A DNA stretch of 5,030 bases from contig JADFGH010000200.1 in assembly GCA_022567775.1 (NCBI GenBank), positions 1 to 5,030 of the forward strand, written 5' to 3'. A program made the position numbers and the translations under genes. This document shows, piece after piece, positions 1-5,030 of the stretch. This DNA is from Pseudomonadota bacterium (GTDB lineage: Bacteria; Pseudomonadota; Gammaproteobacteria; Steroidobacterales; Woeseiaceae). The notes under the pieces are model-generated. The model saw nothing but the letters and a program-made list of their open reading frames with translations. It did not search any database and was not told the origin of the DNA. The first letter of the stretch is position 1. Each line of letters starts with the position of its first letter.

Positions 1-29
1 CGCCGAAAGCACGTGCCGCGGCCCATTGA
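1..29 (+). other. Possible 3' tail of an upstream gene (uncertain)
   Basis: Reading frame 3 is open from the left edge and ends at TGA 27-29, giving a tail that reads PKARAAAH. This alanine/arginine-rich end could be the C-terminus of an upstream + strand gene. Too little is present to identify it. Frame 1 is also open from the edge to a TAG at 109-111, so it is an equally possible tail that would overlap the start of gene 1. On the minus strand an ATG at 39-41 opens a frame running leftwards off the window, so a divergent gene cannot be excluded either. Confidence 0.2.
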
Positions 30-82
30 GCCGGAATTCATCTGCAGTTCATCTGCCGCGGGGCATCATGTCATGCATGTTC

Positions 83-87
83 GGGGA
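83..87 (+). promoter_or_regulatory. Candidate ribosome binding site for the acyltransferase gene
   Basis: GGGGA lies 7 bases before the ATG at 95. The other in-frame starts (TTG 26, ATG 68, ATG 77) have no purine-rich element at a usual distance. This is the main reason for preferring the start at 95, but the match to the Shine-Dalgarno consensus is only moderate. Confidence 0.4.
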
Positions 88-94
88 ACCCTCA

Positions 95-856
95 ATGGCC
101 GCCCACAGTAGCAGACCGGATTTCAGTGACGTTGAATCGCGGCGCAGCACGGCATCCCATCGCTCGATGTCCTTTGGGCGCAGGCTTTACTACTTTTTCG
201 GGATGCCGCTGTTACGCTTCGTGTTTTTCGTCCTCAATTCGACCTACCGCGTTGAGAAAGTCATCGGCGCTGAAGTGGTGGAGAAAATCCTCGCCGACAA
301 GGAGCAGGTAGTCGCGCCCTGCTACTGGCACCAGCACCACGTACTTTGCTCCGGCTTGATGCGGCAGTGGATTCGCCGCGGATTTCGTGCGTGTTTCCTG
401 ATCTCGGCCTCGGTTGACGGAGAAGTCCCCGCGCGGATCGCCAGGTCCTGGGGCGCCGAAGTTATACGTGGATCGGCGAACCAGACGGGCGCGCTGGTAT
501 TGCGCGACATGCAGCAAATGATGAAACGCGGCATCTCGATCGTCACGACGGCTGACGGCCCAAACGGGCCAAAGTATGAATTCAAGGGTGGTGCAGTGCT
601 GATGGCGCGCATTGGCGGTGCGCCGATGGTGCCGCTGGCCTGTGCCGCAGACCGTGCCTGGCACCTCGATCGATGGGATAATTTCATGATTCCCAAGCCG
701 TTCGCCCGCATCGTCTATGCGATCGGTGAACCGATAACGGTGCCATCGGATACACCAGTCAATGCAATCGAGGAATTCCGGGTGCGCATGGAAGATGCAA
801 CCAATTCCCTGATGCAACGGTCAAAGGAAGCTCTGGCACGACCCGGGGGCCAATGA
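95..856 (+). CDS. DUF374 family lysophospholipid acyltransferase-like protein
   Basis: Likely membrane-associated acyltransferase of the DUF374 group, distantly related to LpxL/LpxM-type lipid A acyltransferases; the substrate is not known from sequence. Numbering from the longest frame (TTG at 26, 276 residues): a hydrophobic segment at about 55-70, a WHQHH core at 101-105 (the family's conserved Trp-His near the active site), S-A-S-x-D-G-E at 127-133, G-S-x-x-x-x-G-A at 149-156, D-G-P-x-G-P at 177-182, and a C-terminal R-W-D-x-F-x-I-P-x-P-F block at 216-226. These occur in the order and spacing I expect for DUF374. The start is chosen at ATG 95 (253 residues) because it has an RBS-like GGGGA and because the residues before it do not resemble the family; TTG 26, ATG 68, ATG 77 and ATG 167 remain possible. 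The stop TGA 854-856 abuts the next gene's GTG. Family call is strong; biochemical function is inference. Confidence 0.88.
   Translation: MAAHSSRPDFSDVESRRSTASHRSMSFGRRLYYFFGMPLLRFVFFVLNSTYRVEKVIGAEVVEKILADKEQVVAPCYWHQHHVLCSGLMRQWIRRGFRACFLISASVDGEVPARIARSWGAEVIRGSANQTGALVLRDMQQMMKRGISIVTTADGPNGPKYEFKGGAVLMARIGGAPMVPLACAADRAWHLDRWDNFMIPKPFARIVYAIGEPITVPSDTPVNAIEEFRVRMEDATNSLMQRSKEALARPGGQ
845..849 (+). promoter_or_regulatory. Ribosome binding site for the DUF3108 gene, inside the preceding gene
   Basis: A GGGGG run lies 7 bases before the GTG at 857, within the last codons of the acyltransferase gene. Together with the directly adjacent stop and start codons it suggests translational coupling. 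It also favours the GTG at 857 over the out-of-frame ATG at 853. Confidence 0.4.
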
Positions 857-1633
857 GTGAGCCAACTGTCCAATCTTGTGCAACGCAAGACCAGCAGGTT
901 CCTGCTGGCTGTCAGCCTGTTGATTGCAGCCCTGGCTTCCTTCGCCGCGCCTGCGCTGACGCCGTACTCAGCCGAATACAAGATCGAGATCAGCATCGTC
1001 AATGGGAAACTGAATACACTGTTGCATCGCACGGAAACCGGTTATGTGGCGGAATCGGTCATCAAGGCAACTGGCCTGTCCAGGCTCTTCGTCGCTGGTT
1101 CGATTCGGGAGACATCGTGGTTTTCAGAGGGTGAAGGAAGCATTCAGCCGCATCAGTATCGTTCTACTGACGGCCTCTCAAGTGACCACGATACGATCGA
1201 CCTGGATTTCGACTGGCACTCGAACGAAGTGACCGGTTTGATCGACGGTGAAGAATTTCAGGCGGCACTTGAGGGCGAGGTGCACGACCGTGTCTCCCTG
1301 CAATACGGCCTTATGTACGATCTCTTAAATGGCGGTGAAAAAAAGGAATATTTTCTGCAGGATGCCGAAGAACTCAAAGTGCTGTCGATCACCAACATCG
1401 GTAGCAAAGCGGTCAAAGTGCCGTTCGGCAGATTTAATGCGGTCGGAATTCAGCATCAAAGAATGGGTTCATCGCGTATAACAACGCTGTGGTGTGTCGA
1501 GGAACTGGGATACTTGCCGGTCATCATTGAGCAGCACCGGAAAGGCAAACTTCGCCTTCGCGCAGTCCTCACGAAGTACGATCCGATCGTCGATTCTATG
1601 GCAAATTCCACCGCGCAGCAGGAGTCTCGCTAG
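857..1633 (+). CDS. DUF3108 domain-containing secreted (periplasmic) protein
   Basis: A 258-residue protein of unknown function with the DUF3108 architecture. Residues 1-30 form a Sec signal peptide: a basic n-region (R10, K11, R14), a hydrophobic core at 15-27, and a likely cleavage after S-F-A at 30. The mature part starts with the family's P-Y-S-A-E-Y block (about 35-40). Near the C-terminus it carries the family hallmark V-P-F-G-R-F at 188-193, then the L-W-x-x-E-x-L-G-Y-L-P segment (W212, G218, P221), and ends in a strand leading to L-x-K-Y. The rest is predicted beta-rich and soluble. The start is GTG, directly after the TGA of the acyltransferase gene, with a G-rich RBS before it. DUF3108 proteins are widespread in proteobacterial envelopes; pairing with a lipid acyltransferase suggests an envelope role, but this is inferred from context. 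The stop is TAG 1631-1633, 10 bases from the convergent lipoprotein gene. Confidence 0.88.
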   Translation: MSQLSNLVQRKTSRFLLAVSLLIAALASFAAPALTPYSAEYKIEISIVNGKLNTLLHRTETGYVAESVIKATGLSRLFVAGSIRETSWFSEGEGSIQPHQYRSTDGLSSDHDTIDLDFDWHSNEVTGLIDGEEFQAALEGEVHDRVSLQYGLMYDLLNGGEKKEYFLQDAEELKVLSITNIGSKAVKVPFGRFNAVGIQHQRMGSSRITTLWCVEELGYLPVIIEQHRKGKLRLRAVLTKYDPIVDSMANSTAQQESR

Positions 1634-1643
1634 CTGATCTTTC

Positions 1644-2237
1644 TTAATCCGCTCTGTCAAATACCTGGACGATCGTCTCTTCTTCGAGTTTCTTGCTGCG
1701 CAAGGTTATTCTGCGCTGCAAAGTATTCCCATTATCAGTCAGCTGAAACCGCTCGGTGAGTTTCATACCGTTCTTGCCCAGCGTTTCGACAACCAGTTGC
1801 TTGCCTTCCCAGCCGGCAACCCGCTGCGCCTCAATCTCGCCGACGCTTATCATCCGGCTTTCGCCAAAGCGAAATTCCTCGACGACTGAGCGGTCAAAGC
1901 TGATGAACAATGCATACGGGGTTTGCGTGATCTTGAGCGCAGTTCCGGTCTCAAGGAAAACGTAAACCTGTCCGCCCTTCATTGATCCGCTGCTGCGACT
2001 CCTGCTCTGCGCAGCTCGCTTTGCTTTGAATACTGCCTCGTCGTCTACGCCGGCGGTCTTGCGGATCGCCTCCCTGATGCGACGCCGCTCGGCCGGAGAA
2101 ACTTCACGCATGATCCAGTTGCCGGAGAAGTCCGTACCGGCAGGCACAGTCCCGTCCCTGGGCTCGAGGATTTCCGGGGACGCGCAGGCGCCGAGCAACA
2201 GGCATAGCAGCAAATGAAAGGGTAACCATCTGGTCAT
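1644..2237 (-). CDS. Putative outer-membrane lipoprotein of unknown function
   Basis: A 197-residue protein that I do not recognise as a named family. It has a clear type II signal peptide: R3, a leucine-rich core at 9-15, and the lipobox L-G-A-C with the lipidated cysteine at C18. The following residues are Ala-Ser rather than Asp, which in Gram-negatives favours Lol sorting to the outer membrane. The mature protein has F-S-G-N-W at 37-41, a charged helical stretch at 48-76, a short Ser/Arg-rich stretch at 78-85, and then alternating beta-type strands at about 90-195, with a W-E-G-K-Q-L-V-V-E-T strand at 143-152. The strand pattern, rich in E-x-F/L-x-L turns, resembles a small beta-barrel or lipocalin-like fold, but that is speculative. 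No Shine-Dalgarno sequence is visible before the ATG; the perfect signal peptide nevertheless supports this start. It lies alone on the minus strand, convergent with the DUF3108 gene and divergent from the oxidoreductase gene. Confidence 0.85.
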   Translation of the reverse strand: MTRWLPFHLLLCLLLGACASPEILEPRDGTVPAGTDFSGNWIMREVSPAERRRIREAIRKTAGVDDEAVFKAKRAAQSRSRSSGSMKGGQVYVFLETGTALKITQTPYALFISFDRSVVEEFRFGESRMISVGEIEAQRVAGWEGKQLVVETLGKNGMKLTERFQLTDNGNTLQRRITLRSKKLEEETIVQVFDRAD

Positions 2238-2344
2238 CGCAGGGAAGAATACGCAATAAAGGCTGTATGACGCAATTCACGGTTAGCCGGAATGCCGATG
2301 TTTGAGAGTGCATCCCGCAGCGTGCCGCTGTAATCTCTGGCACG
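2238..2344. promoter_or_regulatory. Divergent intergenic region with weak promoter-like elements
   Basis: These 107 bases separate the divergent starts of the lipoprotein (-) and the oxidoreductase (+), so they must hold the promoters for both unless transcription reads through. On the minus strand, TTGCGT (plus positions 2270-2275) and TATTCT (2246-2251) are 18 bases apart and resemble -35/-10 boxes. On the plus strand, TGTAAT at 2329-2334 resembles a -10 box and TTGAGA at 2302-2307 a -35 box, but their 21-base spacing is too long for a standard sigma70 promoter. Neither start codon has a Shine-Dalgarno sequence. I see no strong inverted repeat that would mark an operator. Confidence 0.4.
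2246..2275 (-). promoter_or_regulatory. Weak candidate sigma70-like promoter for the lipoprotein gene
   Basis: Read on the minus strand, TTGCGT (3 of 6 matches to TTGACA) is followed after 18 bases by TATTCT (4 of 6 matches to TATAAT). Only 8 bases separate the -10-like box from the ATG, so transcription would begin at or very near the start codon, giving a leaderless mRNA. Such matches arise often by chance, so this is a hypothesis. Confidence 0.2.
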
Positions 2345-3703
2345 ATGAATTCGCAGCCCCACGAAACAACGGTTTCCAGCACCTGGGAGCGGCCGTTTGT
2401 GCCTCCCGCGGCCTGTCCGCAAAAAGCGGACGTCGTAATAATCGGCGGCGGCATTATCGGCGTGTCAACTGCATGGTTCCTCGCGAAGCAGGGTGTGGAT
2501 GTCGTCCTGTGCGAAAAAGGCCATATTGCCGGTGAGCAATCGAGCCGCAACTGGGGTTGGGTTCGTTGCCAGGGCCGGGACCGGCGCGAGTTGCCGATGA
2601 TGATCGAAAGCATGAACATCTGGCGCGGACTCGAAGTCGAGATTGGCGAAGATGTCGGCTTCAACCAGGGTGGCTGCCTGTACATGGCGAGGAACGAAAA
2701 AGAGCTTGGGAAATATGCCGGGTGGCTGGCTACGGCCAGGGATTTCGGCCTCGATACGCAGGTCATCGAAGGCAAGGAACTCGACCAGCATGTCAGCGGC
2801 GCATCGTCTCGCTGGCTCGGCGCGATGTACACCGCAAGTGATGCCAGGGCCGAACCGCACAAGGCAGTTTCGGCGCTCGCCCGGGCCGCAATACGGTCCG
2901 GGGCGACACTGCTGACATCGTGTGCTGTGCGCGGCGTCGAGACACAAGGCGGCCGCTTGTCCGCAGTCGTGACGGAGCATGGTTCGATCCAGACCTCTAC
3001 CGCACTCTGTGCAGCGGGAGCGTGGACCTCGATGTTCTGCCGCTCACTCGGAATAGCGGTGCCGCAACTGCAAGTGCGTGGCACCGTTGCCCGCACGTCC
3101 CCTGCAGACGTCATTCTGAACGGCAACGTGTTCGATAAAAGACTCGGCATCCGGCGTCGACAGGATGGCGGCTATACGATCGCTCACGGGTCCATTCTGG
3201 ATCATTTCATTACCCCCTCGACGTTTCGTTTCTCCCTGAAGTTCATGCCGGTGCTGTTGCACGAGATGCGCGCATTGAGAATTTCGATCGGCCGCCCGTT
3301 TTTCGAAGAACTGGGGACGCCGGCGAAATGGGCACTGGACGAGGAGTCCCCGTTCGAGCGAACCCGTGTATTGAACCCGGAGCCTAATCCGCAGGTGCTG
3401 AAGAAAATTCGCAAGAACCTCGACGAATTATTTCCGCAACTGGCGGGAACCAGGATTGTCGAGGCCTGGGCAGGCATGGTGGAAACAACGCCGGATGTCG
3501 TGCCGGTGATGTGCGAACACGAATCCATTCCCGGCTTTCATATCGCAACAGGATTGAGCGGCCATGGCTTTGGTATCGGGCCGGGTGCAGGCAAGGCTCT
3601 TGCCGGCATGCTGACCGGTACCGACGTTGGCATCGACATGTCGCCGTTTCGCCTGAGCCGGTTCTTCGATGGTTCGCCGATCCGGCTGGAATCAATGATC
3701 TAG
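2345..3703 (+). CDS. FAD-dependent oxidoreductase, DAO/DadA-like superfamily
   Basis: A 452-residue flavoprotein of the D-amino-acid oxidase/dehydrogenase superfamily (DAO fold, COG0665-like), which oxidises C-N bonds of amino acids or amines; the substrate cannot be read from the sequence. The N-terminal Rossmann dinucleotide-binding motif is D-V-V-I-I-G-G-G-I-I-G at 29-39, with E57 at the end of the second strand positioned to bind the FAD ribose. It is followed by E-Q-S-S-R-N-W-G-W-V-R at 64-74, typical of a DadA-like subgroup. The C-terminal FAD-binding part has E-A-W-A-G-M-V-E-T-T-P-D at 373-384 and G-L-S-G-H-G-F-G at 403-410. There is no signal peptide, so it is probably cytoplasmic. 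ATG 2345 is the first possible start after the in-frame stop TGA 2303-2305; it lacks a recognisable RBS. The stop TAG lies 17 bases before the M64 peptidase gene, suggesting an operon. Superfamily assignment is firm; a specific enzyme name would be guesswork. Confidence 0.92.
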   Translation: MNSQPHETTVSSTWERPFVPPAACPQKADVVIIGGGIIGVSTAWFLAKQGVDVVLCEKGHIAGEQSSRNWGWVRCQGRDRRELPMMIESMNIWRGLEVEIGEDVGFNQGGCLYMARNEKELGKYAGWLATARDFGLDTQVIEGKELDQHVSGASSRWLGAMYTASDARAEPHKAVSALARAAIRSGATLLTSCAVRGVETQGGRLSAVVTEHGSIQTSTALCAAGAWTSMFCRSLGIAVPQLQVRGTVARTSPADVILNGNVFDKRLGIRRRQDGGYTIAHGSILDHFITPSTFRFSLKFMPVLLHEMRALRISIGRPFFEELGTPAKWALDEESPFERTRVLNPEPNPQVLKKIRKNLDELFPQLAGTRIVEAWAGMVETTPDVVPVMCEHESIPGFHIATGLSGHGFGIGPGAGKALAGMLTGTDVGIDMSPFRLSRFFDGSPIRLESMI

Positions 3704-3709
3704 GGAATC

Positions 3710-3713
3710 AGGA
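3710..3713 (+). promoter_or_regulatory. Ribosome binding site for the M64 peptidase gene
   Basis: AGGA lies 7 bases before the ATG at 3721, with a second purine run AGGGA at 3702-3706 that overlaps the preceding gene's stop codon. This fixes the start and fits translation from a shared mRNA with the oxidoreductase. Confidence 0.6.
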
Positions 3714-3720
3714 CGCATTC

Positions 3721-5030
3721 ATGCATCGAATCGCAGCTTTCCTCGGCACTGTTTGCCTGCTTGGCGCGCAGATAGCCTTTGCTGCCAGTCCGCAGACGAT
3801 GAGAATCGATTTCTATCACACCGGCAACAGCGAAACGGAAGTCTTCAGCCTGGACCGGGTGGTGCGGGAACCGCTGCCATTCCCGGGCAACCTGCAGCAA
3901 CCGATTGACAAAACATTGCGCGGCAAATATTCGTTCGAGATTGTGGACCCGGAATCCGGCGACATCGCCTGGTCGAGGAGCTTCAGCAGTATCTACGGCG
4001 AATGGGAAACGACCGCCGAGGCCCGGCGCATGAATCGCACCTTTCATGAGTCCCTGCGATTTCCTACGCAAGGGAAAGAATTCGAGGTCGTATTAAAAAA
4101 GCGCGACGCGCAGAACCTGTTCGCGGAGATATGGCGGATACGGATTGATCCCGGGGATTACCTGGTTCACCAGGAATCTGCCGCGTATGCAGCGCAAGTG
4201 GTCGCGATCGAAAATAATGGCGACCCGGCGATTAAAGTCGATCTGTTGCTGCTTGGAGATGGGTATACCGCGGACGAACAGGATGCATTCCTGCAAAAAG
4301 CGCGCGAGCTGACCGAAGCGCTGTTTGCGACCTCGCCATTCATGGAACGGCGCAGCGACTTCAACGTGTGGGCGCTGGCACCGCCGGCGGACCAGTCCGG
4401 TGTATCGCGGCCATCCACCCGCATCTATCGCGATTCCCCGGTGGGTGCGACTTATGATGCGTTTCGCAGCGAGCGCTACATTTTGACCAATAACAACAAG
4501 GCTTGGCGCCGCATTGCATCCTCGGTGCCCTACGACTTCGTGGAGATCCTCACCAATAGCGACATCTATGGCGGTGGCGGCATCTACGGATTATTCAGCA
4601 CAGCAGCCGCCAACAGCGACTGGGCCCCGTACCTGTTCATCCACGAGTTTGCCCATCATTTTGCCGGGCTTGCAGATGAGTACTACACCAGTGCCGTCGC
4701 TTACGAGGCTCCTGCAAAGATTGTCGAACCTTATGAGCCGAATGTCACCGCCCTGCCCGACCCGCAGAACCTGAAATGGAAGCACCGGGTGCAACCAGGT
4801 ACGCCATTGCCGACCCCCTGGCCCAAAGATGAATACGAAACGCATTCCCTGGCCTACCAGGCACGGCGCGCAGACATGCGCGAGGAAAACGTGCCCGAAT
4901 CGGAAATGAACAAGCTGTTCCGCGACAACCAGGAAATCGTCGAGGGCATGTTCTCCCAAGCGGAATATCGCGATCGCATCGGCGCATTCGAGGGTGCGAT
5001 TTACCAGGCAGAGGGCTACTACCGCTCGGA
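3721..5030 (+). CDS. Secreted M64 (IgA peptidase family) zinc metallopeptidase, 3' end cut off
   Basis: An open frame of 436 codons runs to the window edge without a stop; the C-terminus is missing. Residues 1-21 are a Sec signal peptide with likely cleavage after A-F-A at 21 and no lipobox, so the product is exported. Residues about 25-145 match an M64 N-terminal beta domain. The catalytic domain starts near V-D-L-L-L-L-G-D-G-Y at 173-182, followed by Y-G-G-G-G-I-Y-G before the zinc site. The active site is H308-E309-F-A-H312, with L-A-D319-E320-Y following: the two histidines should bind zinc and E309 should act as the general base, while D319 is a possible third ligand. Further family signatures are E-P-Y-E-P-N-V-T at 336-343 and G-A-F-E-G-A-x-Y at 421-428. 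From my knowledge of the family, only a short, probably cysteine-containing tail should be missing. The family is named for an IgA-cleaving enzyme, but environmental members have unknown substrates; an immunoglobulin target is not implied. A good AGGA RBS precedes the ATG. Confidence 0.92.
   Translation, partial: MHRIAAFLGTVCLLGAQIAFAASPQTMRIDFYHTGNSETEVFSLDRVVREPLPFPGNLQQPIDKTLRGKYSFEIVDPESGDIAWSRSFSSIYGEWETTAEARRMNRTFHESLRFPTQGKEFEVVLKKRDAQNLFAEIWRIRIDPGDYLVHQESAAYAAQVVAIENNGDPAIKVDLLLLGDGYTADEQDAFLQKARELTEALFATSPFMERRSDFNVWALAPPADQSGVSRPSTRIYRDSPVGATYDAFRSERYILTNNNKAWRRIASSVPYDFVEILTNSDIYGGGGIYGLFSTAAANSDWAPYLFIHEFAHHFAGLADEYYTSAVAYEAPAKIVEPYEPNVTALPDPQNLKWKHRVQPGTPLPTPWPKDEYETHSLAYQARRADMREENVPESEMNKLFRDNQEIVEGMFSQAEYRDRIGAFEGAIYQAEGYYRS

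Noticed and set aside
559..572. Small inverted repeat GGCCC-AAAC-GGGCC that could form a hairpin
   Set aside because: It codes for the conserved D-G-P-N-G-P motif of the acyltransferase and has no following T run, so it is a by-product of coding sequence rather than a terminator.
212..817. A 201-codon minus-strand open frame opposite the acyltransferase gene
   Set aside because: It is antisense to a gene with clear DUF374 motifs, its His/Arg-rich composition is atypical, and no start signal or family pattern is visible.
853..1134. An ATG-started 93-codon frame overlapping the start of the DUF3108 gene
   Set aside because: The overlapping GTG frame at 857 encodes a signal peptide and the DUF3108 motifs; this frame has neither.
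2104..3150. A 348-codon open frame on the minus strand across the lipoprotein start, the intergenic region and half of the oxidoreductase gene
   Set aside because: Its translation is rich in Ser, Pro, Thr, Arg and Cys with no recognisable motif, and it lies antisense to a gene with clear FAD-binding motifs and in another frame of the lipoprotein gene. It is best explained as a GC-driven shadow frame.
3700..4071. A 123-codon minus-strand frame opposite the start of the M64 gene
   Set aside because: The plus strand here encodes the signal peptide and N-terminal domain of a continuous M64 protein; the antisense frame shows no motif.
1..5030. Search for mobile elements, CRISPR repeats, tRNA/rRNA genes, toxin-antitoxin or defence modules
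   Set aside because: No transposase or integrase motifs, no repeated spacer-like units, no tRNA-like cloverleaf and no paired small toxin/antitoxin frames were visible; nearly all bases are accounted for by five ordinary genes.

Overview
The window is ordinary bacterial chromosomal DNA, densely coding and of moderately high GC by eye. It has short intergenic gaps, two tightly packed + strand gene pairs and one gene on the opposite strand. The protein families (a DUF374 acyltransferase followed by a DUF3108 periplasmic protein, a Sec-type lipoprotein with an outer-membrane sorting context, and an M64 metallopeptidase) suggest a Gram-negative proteobacterium. An environmental gammaproteobacterium is the most likely source. 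That placement is inference; no rRNA or taxonomic marker is present.

Layout. Bases 1-94 are the left edge, with possibly the last codons of an upstream gene and then the start region of gene 1. Gene 1 (about 95-856, +) is a DUF374 lysophospholipid-acyltransferase-like protein. Gene 2 (857-1633, +) is a secreted DUF3108 protein whose GTG start directly abuts the stop of gene 1, so the two look co-transcribed and translationally coupled. Gene 3 (1644-2237, -) is an unrecognised lipoprotein that converges on gene 2 with only 10 bases between the stops. Bases 2238-2344 are a divergent promoter region. Gene 4 (2345-3703, +) is an FAD-dependent oxidoreductase of the DAO (DadA-like) superfamily. Gene 5 (3721 to the window end, +) is a secreted M64 (IgA-peptidase family) zinc metallopeptidase that is cut off by the window edge. 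It starts 17 bases after gene 4 and is probably in the same operon.

Functionally, genes 1-2 look like envelope/lipid housekeeping functions. Genes 4-5 could link extracellular proteolysis to oxidation of an amino acid or amine, but the sequence shows only adjacency. I found no mobile element, CRISPR array, tRNA, rRNA or clear defence or toxin system. I see no convincing evidence of a previously undescribed system. The items most worth a second look are the gene 4-gene 5 pairing, the orphan lipoprotein, and the lack of Shine-Dalgarno sequences on both sides of the divergent region.
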